Part shown: positions 1-7,124 of the stretch, piece by piece
Position numbering within the stretch: the first letter of the stretch is position 1
How the letters are laid out: the number at the start of each line of letters is the position of its first letter
Source of the DNA: Acidobacteriota bacterium
GTDB lineage: Bacteria > Aquificota > Aquificia > Aquificales > Aquificaceae
Direction: 5' to 3'
NCBI GenBank assembly: GCA_003696155.1
Contig: RFFP01000035.1
Location: 1-35,017, forward strand
DNA: 35,017 nt
Program-made: the position numbers and the translations under genes
The notes under the pieces: generated by a model
What the model saw: the letters and a program-made list of their open reading frames with translations, nothing else
The model's database searches: none
What the model was told of the DNA's origin: nothing

Positions 1-990
1 GGCTTTAACCTTAACTACGGAGAGCTTTACCTTTATGCACCAGTAGACCCCTACTTTGACCTTTTTGCCACCATACCTTTTTCCGAAGAAGGCTCTGAGA
101 TTGAAGAGGCTTACGCAGTCACACGCGGTCTTCCTTTTGGTCTTCAGCTAAAGGTGGGTAAATTCAGAAGCTCCTTTGGAAGGCTAAACGCCCAGCATCC
201 GCATGTATGGGACTTTGCCAACCAGCCCCTTGTTTATAAGGTCTTTTTGGGTGATGATGGGCTAACAGAAAAGGGAGTTCAGTTAAACTGGCTTGCACCC
301 ACACCCTTTTACCTTCTCTTTGGTCTGGAGGTCCTGCAGGGTGAAAACGAGCAAAGCTTTGGCACCGATGGTTTTCTATCAGTCGGAGACACGCGCAAGC
401 CAAATCTTTATTTGGGCTTTGTGAAGACCTCCTTTGATATTGGCAACCTTTCACTGCTCACAGGTCTCTCTTATGCGACAGGACACACCAGAATAAACCA
501 CCTTGAGACTGACAACCCTCATGCCTTTGCAGGAAAGACTAAGCTCTACGGGTTTGACCTTACAGCCAAATACCTTATTGACTCTTACAGGTATGTGTCC
601 TTGCAAGGTGAGTATATCTACAGAGACCAAAAGGGAACAAGATACGCTTACGACAACAACAATAACCTTATAACTTCTTCTGTTAGCAAAAAACAGGCAG
701 GTTTTTATGCGCAGGCGGTCTGGAGGTTTGCAAAAAGGTGGAGAGCAGGCATCCAGTATAACCTCATAAACAAGAACGATGTAAAGGTTAACGCGCAAAA
801 GAGAAACCTTTCTGACAATCTACCTGCCTATTATGCCATGCTTGAGTTTAACCCTACAGAGTTCTCAAGGGTCAGGCTGCAGGTAGGTCAAAACAGGGCT
901 TTTTATCACGAGGGTCAAAGGAAAACGGTAAACGAGGTGATACTTCAGTTTAACTTTGCTATAGGAGCCCACGGTGCCCATCCCTTCTAA
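1..990 (+). CDS. Outer-membrane beta-barrel (porin-like) protein, zinc-uptake associated; 5' end cut off
   Basis: The reading frame is open from base 1, so the start lies outside the window; about 329 residues are visible. The sequence is rich in alternating aromatic/polar strands and ends in phenylalanine, as expected for an outer-membrane barrel. A segment around window positions 160-300 (GKFRSSFGRLNAQHPH, then FxGxxGLxxxGVxLxWLxPTP) resembles the outer-membrane proteins often annotated as zinc-regulated TonB-dependent receptor-like and encoded next to znuA. The C-terminus GAHGAHPF adds two histidines. The stop is 12 bp before the ZnuA-like gene, which has its own GGAGGT, so co-transcription is likely. 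Role inferred: passage of metal across the outer membrane. No TonB box or plug domain is visible in this part, so a plain porin is equally possible. Confidence 0.75.
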   Translation, partial: GFNLNYGELYLYAPVDPYFDLFATIPFSEEGSEIEEAYAVTRGLPFGLQLKVGKFRSSFGRLNAQHPHVWDFANQPLVYKVFLGDDGLTEKGVQLNWLAPTPFYLLFGLEVLQGENEQSFGTDGFLSVGDTRKPNLYLGFVKTSFDIGNLSLLTGLSYATGHTRINHLETDNPHAFAGKTKLYGFDLTAKYLIDSYRYVSLQGEYIYRDQKGTRYAYDNNNNLITSSVSKKQAGFYAQAVWRFAKRWRAGIQYNLINKNDVKVNAQKRNLSDNLPAYYAMLEFNPTEFSRVRLQVGQNRAFYHEGQRKTVNEVILQFNFAIGAHGAHPF

Positions 991-1002
991 GGAGGTCTAA
1001 GC

Positions 1003-1875
1003 GTGCTTAAGGTGTTTTTAACACTGCTTTTTGTGGTAGCTCTTTCTTTTGCTCAGCTTAGAGTAGTTGCCACATACCCATGGATAGGCGAGCTTGTAAA
1101 AGAGATAGGTAAAGATAGGGTAAGCGTGTATGTTATAGCCAAAGGCACAGAAGACCCTCACTTTGTGGTGCCAAAGCCATCACACATAGCCAGGCTTAGA
1201 GATGCGGACCTTCTTATAGCGCAGGGTGCAAGCCTTGAGGTGGGCTTTCTGCCCCCTCTTTTACAGCAGTCTAACAATCCCAAAGTGCAACCCGGAAGAG
1301 AAGGCTTTTTGGAACTATCGGAGTTTGTCCAGATTATACAAAAGCCAGCGAGCGTTTCAAGAGCTATGGGTGATGTGCATTCAGAAGGAAACCCCCACTA
1401 TCAGCTTGACCCTCACAACATTCCCCTTTTGGCAAAGGCGCTAAAAGAAAAACTTTGCCAGCTTGACAGTAAGAATTGCACCTACTACAGGGCAAACCTT
1501 GAGGACTTTTTGGCGCGATGGGAAGGTAAGCTAAAAGAATGGGACAAAGGCCTTGAAAAGCTAAGAGGCACAAAAATCATAGAGTATCACAAGCTCTTTG
1601 ACTACCTTCTTGCAAGATATGGAATTGTTCTTGTGGGAACGCTGGAGCCTCTCCCTGGCATTCCCCCTACCGCAAGCCACATAAACAACCTCGTAGAGAC
1701 CTCTAAAGGTGTAAGGTTTATACTACAGGATGTTTACCACGAGAAAAGAACCGCTCGGTATGTGGCTCAAAAGCTGGGTGCCAAACTTGTGGTGCTTCCT
1801 CACGATGTGGGAGCCCTGCCGGAAGCAAAAGACCTCTTTTCTCTCTTTGACGAAATACTAAGGAGGCTACAGTGA
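1003..1875 (+). CDS. znuA: Metal (Zn/Mn) ABC transporter substrate-binding protein, ZnuA/TroA family
   Basis: A 290-residue protein starting at GTG, preceded by GGAGGT. A cleavable signal peptide (about 18 residues, ending SFAQ) sends it to the periplasm. Cluster 9 binding-protein features are present: DPHFVVPKPSHIARLRDADLL near residue 45 (first His ligand), NPHYQLDPHNI near residue 130 (second His), EYHKLFDYLLARYGI near residue 195 (third His), and a C-terminal DVYHEKRTARYVAQKLGAK segment where the acidic ligand usually lies. The His-rich loop of enteric ZnuA is nearly absent (only GDVHSEG). It overlaps the following permease start by 4 bp (GTGA). Zinc is the likely cargo from family and neighbours, but manganese cannot be excluded. 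Confidence 0.85.
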   Translation: MLKVFLTLLFVVALSFAQLRVVATYPWIGELVKEIGKDRVSVYVIAKGTEDPHFVVPKPSHIARLRDADLLIAQGASLEVGFLPPLLQQSNNPKVQPGREGFLELSEFVQIIQKPASVSRAMGDVHSEGNPHYQLDPHNIPLLAKALKEKLCQLDSKNCTYYRANLEDFLARWEGKLKEWDKGLEKLRGTKIIEYHKLFDYLLARYGIVLVGTLEPLPGIPPTASHINNLVETSKGVRFILQDVYHEKRTARYVAQKLGAKLVVLPHDVGALPEAKDLFSLFDEILRRLQ

Positions 1876-2600
1876 TAGATGTGTTCCTGCACGCTCTTAT
1901 CCTCTCCTTTATCCTACTGGGAATTCACGCTTACTTTGGGTTTGAGATAGTAAGAAGAGGAATAATATTCACAGATATTGCCATAGCGCAGTTTTCCGCT
2001 GTAGGGCTTGCTATATCTTTGCTTCTTTATGATAAGTCCTCTTACGCTTTGGCTCTTCTTTTTGCCATTTTTTCAAGCTTGCTTGTAGCCCTATCCCAGA
2101 GAAAAAAAGAGTATGCTGAAGCCTTCATAGGCATACTTTACGCTCTTGGCTTTTCCTCTGTGGTGCTTTTGCTCTCTAAATCACCCCATGGAATGGAAGA
2201 GTTTTTAAACCTTACCGCATCAGACATCCTCTTTGTGCAAAAGAGGGAAATACTAAAGACAGCCTTGCTTTACACACTCTTTGGTCTTTTAATATACCTT
2301 AGAAAGAGATTTCTAAAAGGTGCGCTAAAAGAGTTTACCTTTTTTGTTCTTTTTTCTCTTACGGTGACAAGCTCGGTAGAGCTTGTGGGAGTGTTCATAG
2401 TATTTTCTATGCTTGTGGCACCCGCACTGACTGCAAAACTCTTAAACAGAGGTCTTCTGTTTGCATGGGTTTATGGCTCCCTTGTGAACACCTTGGGTAT
2501 TGTCATCTCTTTTCAGCTTGACCTTCCTACGGGCTTTAGCCTTGTGTTTGTGCATTCCCTTTTGACCGCTCTCGTATTTTTAGGCAGGGTCTTTATCTGA
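1872..2600 (+). CDS. znuB: ABC-3 family metal transporter permease (ZnuB/TroC-like)
   Basis: A 242-residue integral membrane protein with about seven hydrophobic segments. It begins at GTG inside the stop of the binding-protein gene (4-bp overlap). The family signature segment is VELVGVFIVFSMLVAPALTAKLL near residue 170, matching the GVxLVxALLxxPAATA motif of ABC-3 permeases. The N-terminal region, FEIVRRGIIFTDIAIAQFSAVG, corresponds to the usual coupling region with a small-residue DxAxAH-like stretch. It is shorter and more divergent than the typical 260-280-residue ZnuB. No ATPase gene follows; the next 354 bp are non-coding. The pore must therefore use an ATPase encoded elsewhere. Confidence 0.82.
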   Translation: MIDVFLHALILSFILLGIHAYFGFEIVRRGIIFTDIAIAQFSAVGLAISLLLYDKSSYALALLFAIFSSLLVALSQRKKEYAEAFIGILYALGFSSVVLLLSKSPHGMEEFLNLTASDILFVQKREILKTALLYTLFGLLIYLRKRFLKGALKEFTFFVLFSLTVTSSVELVGVFIVFSMLVAPALTAKLLNRGLLFAWVYGSLVNTLGIVISFQLDLPTGFSLVFVHSLLTALVFLGRVFI

Positions 2601-2890
2601 AAAACAGGCTTTTGTTGAGCTGCTCTAAAATTCTCAGACCATTGACACAAGCCAATTTAAATAGACACGTTAAAAATCTACAAAATCAAGCTCTTAGCAA
2701 ACCACTCCTTAAACTTGATATACACAAGCGAACATAGCAAAGAGCAAGCAAATATGTAACAGCCTAAAACTTACCACATAATTCTTGTTGAAAGGATTTT
2801 ATTTAGTTTTTATGCCTTTTTGTTTGGTCTATCTTTTAGAAGCTTGATGGACAGGCTTTTGCGATTTTTTTCAACAGGCTCTTGCAAATG

Positions 2891-2919
2891 TTGATAATGG
2901 GTCTTATTTTTGTTATAAT
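2891..2919 (+). promoter_or_regulatory. Sigma-70-type promoter of the iron-uptake operon
   Basis: A -35 box TTGATA (2891-2896) and a perfect -10 box TATAAT (2914-2919) are separated by 17 bp, the optimal spacing. It lies 35 bp upstream of the fbpA start. It is one of the best consensus promoters seen in the window. Confidence 0.75.
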
Positions 2920-2930
2920 CATGATAATAA
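2913..2930. promoter_or_regulatory. Fur-box-like palindrome overlapping the -10 box
   Basis: TTATAATCATGATAATAA is an inverted repeat matching at 16 of 18 positions around the ATCATGAT centre. It resembles the AT-rich ATAATCATTAT-type core of Fur operators and covers the -10 hexamer, where a repressor would block transcription. A second, looser inverted repeat flanks it (2896-2908 with 2926-2938, 10 of 13 matching). Its position before a ferric iron importer fits Fur control; the assignment rests on pattern and context. Confidence 0.55.
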
Positions 2931-2940
2931 ATCTCATTTT

Positions 2941-2950
2941 AAGGAGGTGA
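2941..2950 (+). promoter_or_regulatory. Full-length consensus Shine-Dalgarno of fbpA
   Basis: AAGGAGGTGA is complementary over ten bases to the usual 16S rRNA 3' end and lies 4 bp before the ATG at 2955. It is unusually strong compared with neighbouring genes and supports high expression when derepressed. Confidence 0.8.
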
Positions 2951-2954
2951 TGAG

Positions 2955-3941
2955 ATGACGGCTCTATGGTCTTTGCTTGTGGGCCTTGTGGCCCTTTTTA
3001 GCTTTTCCCTTGCCCAGGAAGTCGTTATCTACTCGGGAAGGTCTGAAAGGCTTGTAAAGCCCGTGCTCGATGAGTTTTCCAAAAGGACGGGCATAAGGTA
3101 TGTGCTCCATTCGGCGGGTACGGTAGAGCTCTACAATAAACTCCTGGCGGAAGGGGACAGGTCCCCCGCAGACCTCTTCCTTACGGTGGACGGAGGAACA
3201 CTGGAGAGAGCAAGGATAGCTGGTCTTCTGCAGCCTATTAGGTCTGAACTGGTGACTCAAAAGGTGCCTTCTCAGATGCGTGCACCGGACAACAGCTGGG
3301 TAGGAGTATCTCTGAGGTTTAGGGTGATAGCCTACAACCCAAAGAAGGTAAAGCCTCAGGAGGTTAGAGACTTTGAAAGTCTTATGAACCTAAAATGGAA
3401 GGGCAGACTTGGCATAAGAACGGGTTCTAACGTCTATCCCCAGTCCCACACAGCCATGATGATAGCGGAGAAGGGAGAGGCCTACACGGAGAGGTTCCTA
3501 AGGGCCATAGTGGCCAACGCAGGGGACAAGATATATCCCTCGGATGCCAGAATAGTAGAGGCTATAGCAAGGGGTGAGATAGATGTGGGCATAGTGAACC
3601 ACTACTATGTGCACCTTCACCTAAAGAAAAACCCCAATGACAAGGAAAACCTTGCCTTTGTTGCTCCGTCTGGGACAGCCTATAACGTATCCGGCGTAGG
3701 TCTTCTGAAGACCAGTAGAAACAGAGAAGCTGCGATAAAATTGATAGAGTTTTTAGTCTCCGATGAGGGTCAGAGGCTCTTTGCAGAGGAGAACATGGAG
3801 TATCCGGTCAACCCTAAGGTACCCGTACCAAAGGATATGATACCCAGAGATAAGCTGAAGCTAAGTAAGGTTTCTATCCATACCATGGGGCTTTACATGA
3901 TCACAGCCATGGACCTCATAGACAAGGTAGGCTATAGGTGA
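2955..3941 (+). CDS. fbpA: Fe(3+) ABC transporter substrate-binding protein, FbpA/FutA family
   Basis: A 328-residue periplasmic iron-binding protein. The signal peptide is about 20 residues (ends FSFSLAQ). Features of the ferric-binding branch of the periplasmic binding superfamily are visible: IYSGRSERLVKP just after the signal peptide, SPADLFLTVDGGTLERA near residue 75, and GIVNHYYVHLHLKKNP near residue 215, where adjacent tyrosines act as iron ligands in this family. The C-terminal EFLVSDEGQRLFAEENMEYPVNP is typical of FutA/FbpA. It is the first gene of the iron operon, with a consensus promoter, Fur-like operator and very strong ribosome site; the permease starts 1 bp after its stop. Confidence 0.92.
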   Translation: MTALWSLLVGLVALFSFSLAQEVVIYSGRSERLVKPVLDEFSKRTGIRYVLHSAGTVELYNKLLAEGDRSPADLFLTVDGGTLERARIAGLLQPIRSELVTQKVPSQMRAPDNSWVGVSLRFRVIAYNPKKVKPQEVRDFESLMNLKWKGRLGIRTGSNVYPQSHTAMMIAEKGEAYTERFLRAIVANAGDKIYPSDARIVEAIARGEIDVGIVNHYYVHLHLKKNPNDKENLAFVAPSGTAYNVSGVGLLKTSRNREAAIKLIEFLVSDEGQRLFAEENMEYPVNPKVPVPKDMIPRDKLKLSKVSIHTMGLYMITAMDLIDKVGYR

Positions 3942-3942
3942 T

Positions 3943-5493
3943 ATGCTAAGGCTGTTTGCCGTTGGGGTTGCAGTTCTTGCCTCCCTCCCCCTTTTCTTTA
4001 CCCTTTACGGTGGACTTACTGTGGACCCAGAGCTCTGGGTAAAGCTTTACCAAACCAGGCTTAGTGTGCTCCTACCTAATACCCTGAAGTTGCTTCTTTC
4101 TGTGGGCTGTCTTGTCCTTTTGATAGGCGTATCGAGCGCTTGGCTTGTGAGCAGGTATAACTTTCCCGGCAGAAGGCTTTGGGAATGGCTTTTAGTTCTT
4201 CCCTTCGCCGCCCCTGGCTACATCCTTGCCTATGCTTACGCCAGTATAATGGCTCCAGGGGGACCAGCTCAAGAGCTATGGAAAAGCCTTTTTGAGGACC
4301 TTCCCATGCCTTCACTCTACTCTTTCTGGGGTGTCTCTTTGGTCCTTAGCCTGGTAAACTACCCTTACGTGTACCTCTTGGCAAGGTCAAGTTTCTTAAG
4401 CCAGAACGAGCAGTATCAAGAGATAAGCAAGGTGCTAGGTGCCTCAAGGCTTAAAAGGTTCTTCAGGGTGAGCTTGCCTCTTGCCTACCCGGGCATAGCG
4501 GCAGGCCTGTCTTTGGCTCTAATGGAGGTGTTGGCAGACTTTGGAACGGTTAGCCTGCTGAGATATCCTACCTTCACGGAGGCCATATACAGGCAGATGA
4601 CAGGAAGGAGTGACCCTTACGGTGCAGCAGCCTTGGCCTCCCTTCTTGCCACCTTTGCCTTTTTGCTTCTAAGTACAGAAAGGTACTTCAGAGGCAAGAG
4701 GTCCTTTGAACAGACAAAGAGCTTTAAGCCACCAAAGGCAAGGGAGCTTTCCCTTCTTGGCAGCCTTGCGGTCAACATATATCTATTTTTGCTTTTAAGT
4801 CTTGCCTTCTTTATACCTATCTCCATGCTCCTAAAGATGGCTTTGACGGGTGCATCCCAAGGTGCCCTTGACCCAAGGTTCTTTAAATACGCCTTTAACA
4901 GCCTCCTTGTGTCCTTTCTTGGAGCTTCTTTTGCAACCCTGCTGGCTCTGCCCATAGCTTACCTTCATGCCAGAAGGAGTGATTTTTTAAACAGGGCACT
5001 CTTTTATATCTCTTCCCTGGGTTATAGTTTACCCGGCCCAGTGGTCGGAGTTGGTCTCTTGCTGACTGCTACCGCCATCTTTGACTGGCTCTATGGAAGT
5101 CTTACCCTGCTAGTAAGCGCCTATGTGGTGCGGTTTATGAGTGTATCCTTGCAATCCCAGGACTCTTCTCTTTCTATGGTATCAAGGTCTAAAGAAGAGG
5201 TGGCAAGGACTCTGGGAGCAAGCACATGGAGGACCTTCTATAGGGTGCTCCTACCCCTTATCAAAGGTGGGCTATTCTCAGGATGGTTAATCGTATTCGT
5301 TGACTGCATGAAGGAGCTCCCAGCAACCTTGCTTTTAAGACCCTTGGCTTTTGATACCCTAGCTGTAAGGGTTTGGATCGATGCGGCGGAGTCTTTATGG
5401 GAAGCGGCAGCTGTGCCTGCACTCATGATAGTGGCCGTAGGCATTATCCCCCTTATTATAGTTATAGGGAAGATGGGTTATAAGGATGGGTGA
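3943..5493 (+). CDS. fbpB: Fe(3+) ABC transporter permease, FbpB-type (fused double permease)
   Basis: A 516-residue inner-membrane protein with about twelve membrane segments in two homologous halves, as is usual for FbpB. Each half carries an EAA-type coupling loop that contacts the ATPase: EISKVLGASRLKRFFRVSLPLAYPG near residue 160 and EEVARTLGASTWRTFYRVLLPLIKGG near residue 420. It starts at ATG immediately after fbpA and overlaps the ATPase gene by 8 bp, so the three genes form one translationally coupled unit importing ferric iron from the periplasm. Confidence 0.92.
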   Translation: MLRLFAVGVAVLASLPLFFTLYGGLTVDPELWVKLYQTRLSVLLPNTLKLLLSVGCLVLLIGVSSAWLVSRYNFPGRRLWEWLLVLPFAAPGYILAYAYASIMAPGGPAQELWKSLFEDLPMPSLYSFWGVSLVLSLVNYPYVYLLARSSFLSQNEQYQEISKVLGASRLKRFFRVSLPLAYPGIAAGLSLALMEVLADFGTVSLLRYPTFTEAIYRQMTGRSDPYGAAALASLLATFAFLLLSTERYFRGKRSFEQTKSFKPPKARELSLLGSLAVNIYLFLLLSLAFFIPISMLLKMALTGASQGALDPRFFKYAFNSLLVSFLGASFATLLALPIAYLHARRSDFLNRALFYISSLGYSLPGPVVGVGLLLTATAIFDWLYGSLTLLVSAYVVRFMSVSLQSQDSSLSMVSRSKEEVARTLGASTWRTFYRVLLPLIKGGLFSGWLIVFVDCMKELPATLLLRPLAFDTLAVRVWIDAAESLWEAAAVPALMIVAVGIIPLIIVIGKMGYKDG

Positions 5494-6520
5494 ATATCTG
5501 GTTCTTAAAGACGTATCCAAGAGCTTTGGGAAAGTTCATGCTGTTAGAGACCTAAGCTTAGAGGTACAAAAAGGGGAGTTTGTTTCTCTGCTTGGACCCT
5601 CTGGTTGTGGTAAGACCACGGTACTAAGGCTTATAGCTGGGTTGGAAAAGCCCGACAAGGGCATTATAAAGATAGGAGAGAAAATACTTTCAGGACATGG
5701 TTACTGGGTTCCTCCGGAAAAGAGGAGGATAGGGCTTGTCTTTCAGGATTATGCCCTATTTCCCCATATGACCGTCTTTGAAAACGTGGCCTTTGGGCTT
5801 GCTGGACTTAGTAAGAAGGAGAGGCAAGAGAGAGTTATAGAACTCCTCAGTTTAGTTGGACTTGAACATGTGGCAAAGAGATATCCCTCAGAACTTTCTG
5901 GTGGACAAAAGCAGAGGGTAGCCCTTGCCCGTGCTTTGGCTCCCTCACCTGAGGTGATGCTCCTTGATGAGCCCTTCTCCAACCTAGATGCAGACCTAAG
6001 AAAAGATCTTAGGGAAGAGACCAAGGCCATACTCAAAAGGAGTGGGACAACCACCATACTGGTGACCCATGACCAAGAGGAAGCCTTGTCCCTTTCCGAC
6101 AGGGTGGGTGTGCTATGCTGTGGGAAACTTGAGCAGATGGGCACACCGGAGGAGATATACCACAGGCCCATGACCCGCTTTGTGGCAAAGTTTGTGGGAA
6201 GGGGGAGCATAATCGCTGGGAAGGTAGAAAAGGGACGATTGGTTCTTCCCTTTGGTGATGTGGATCTAAACGGCAGGGCTCCGCCCATAGGTGAGAGGCT
6301 GGAGGTGCTCATAAGACCAGAGTACGTATCCCTATTGCCAGACCCCCAGGGAGAGGGGGTTATAGTTTCCGCAGAGTTCATGGGTTCTGAGGTCTTTTAC
6401 GAGGTCGAACTTCCTGATGGCACCATACTTCAGTCCGCTATGCTTTCAACGGTAGTCTTTAGCGTAGGCACAAGGGTGAGACTCAGAGTGGATAAAAAGC
6501 AGGTGGTAATCTTGCCTTAA
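5486..6520 (+). CDS. fbpC: Fe(3+) ABC transporter ATP-binding protein, FbpC-type
   Basis: A 344-residue ATPase driving the FbpB pore. Walker A is GPSGCGKTT (residues 37-45), the Q-loop is in VFQDYALFPHMTV, the signature is LSGGQKQR, Walker B is MLLDEPFSNLD, and the H-loop is in LVTHDQEEAL. After about residue 240 a TOBE-type regulatory domain follows, containing RPEYVSLLPD. Length and layout match the iron/spermidine/maltose CUT1-like ATPases. The ATG lies inside the end of fbpB. The next gene begins 73 bp later. Confidence 0.92.
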   Translation: MGEYLVLKDVSKSFGKVHAVRDLSLEVQKGEFVSLLGPSGCGKTTVLRLIAGLEKPDKGIIKIGEKILSGHGYWVPPEKRRIGLVFQDYALFPHMTVFENVAFGLAGLSKKERQERVIELLSLVGLEHVAKRYPSELSGGQKQRVALARALAPSPEVMLLDEPFSNLDADLRKDLREETKAILKRSGTTTILVTHDQEEALSLSDRVGVLCCGKLEQMGTPEEIYHRPMTRFVAKFVGRGSIIAGKVEKGRLVLPFGDVDLNGRAPPIGERLEVLIRPEYVSLLPDPQGEGVIVSAEFMGSEVFYEVELPDGTILQSAMLSTVVFSVGTRVRLRVDKKQVVILP

Positions 6521-6593
6521 AGCTAAATGGATTGTGTTGAAAACGGGTTGCTCTCCCTATGGAGTGAGCCTTTATAAATTTAAAATAGGGACC

Positions 6594-7124
6594 ATGTGTA
6601 GAAGATGCTTAACCGTAGTTATCTTACTCCTTGGTTTTACCCTTGCCCTATCGAGGGAGTTCAAAAAGCCTGAACAAGCCCTATTACAGATATACAAAAA
6701 GGCTCAGCTAGAGGTCAAAAAAATAGTTCTATCGCAGGAGCAGGTCCAGGAGGTTCAAAGGCTCTCGGGCGTGAGGATAGATAAGAAGGAGGTCTCTTGG
6801 TATATAGTTAAGAAAGGGAGCCAGACCATAGCCTATGGCTTTGTAGATACCCACGTAGTGCGTACTCGCACAGAGGTTGTTCTTTATACCATAACGCCCG
6901 AGGGAAAATTGGACGTGGTAGAGGTACTCGCCTTTAACGAGCCCCTTGAATACATGTCTGAAGACCAGTGGCTAAAGCTTTTTGCAGGCAAACAGCTCAA
7001 CAAAGACCCCCTCAAACTGAAGCGTGATATACCCAACATAACAGGTGCCACACTTACCGCAAGGGCCATAACAGACAACGCAAGGAAGGTCCTTGCCCTC
7101 TGGCAAGTGCTTTTTGGAAGATGA
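6594..7124 (+). CDS. Secreted FMN-binding domain protein with flavinylation motif
   Basis: A 176-residue protein from the ATG at 6594; an in-frame GTG at 6534 would add 20 residues before the signal peptide and is less likely. The N-terminus (CRRCLTVVILLLGFTLALS) is a signal sequence or membrane anchor. The rest resembles the FMN-binding domain of RnfG/NqrC: a variable N-terminal part, DTHVVRTRTEVVLYTITPEGKLDVVEVLAFNEP in the middle, then NITGATLTARAITD. TGATLT at residues 150-155 fits the S/TGAT-x-S/T motif where ApbE attaches FMN through a phosphoester to the last threonine (T155). So it probably carries covalent FMN outside the cytoplasm. It overlaps the next gene by 4 bp and lies directly downstream of the ferric importer. 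No apbE is in the window. Confidence 0.82.
   Translation: MCRRCLTVVILLLGFTLALSREFKKPEQALLQIYKKAQLEVKKIVLSQEQVQEVQRLSGVRIDKKEVSWYIVKKGSQTIAYGFVDTHVVRTRTEVVLYTITPEGKLDVVEVLAFNEPLEYMSEDQWLKLFAGKQLNKDPLKLKRDIPNITGATLTARAITDNARKVLALWQVLFGR

Larger units (their letters stand above)
2601..2954. other. 354-bp AT-rich intergenic region with three short direct repeats and a promoter
   Basis: No convincing gene. The motif ACAGGCTYTTG occurs three times in direct orientation, at 2604-2614, 2851-2861 and 2874-2884, the last two spaced 23 bp apart. The right-hand part holds the promoter and operator described separately. The middle (2620-2800) is AT-rich with no recognisable structure. I see no clear intrinsic terminator for the zinc operon. 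Confidence 0.6.

Noticed and set aside
2604-2890. Insertion-sequence ends in the region before fbpA
   Set aside because: The AACAGGCTC-type motifs resemble some IS termini, but they are direct rather than inverted repeats and no transposase fragment is present.
5749-6381. A 210-codon open frame opposite fbpC
   Set aside because: It lies entirely within a well-supported ATPase gene, is serine- and proline-rich from antisense codons and has no family motif.
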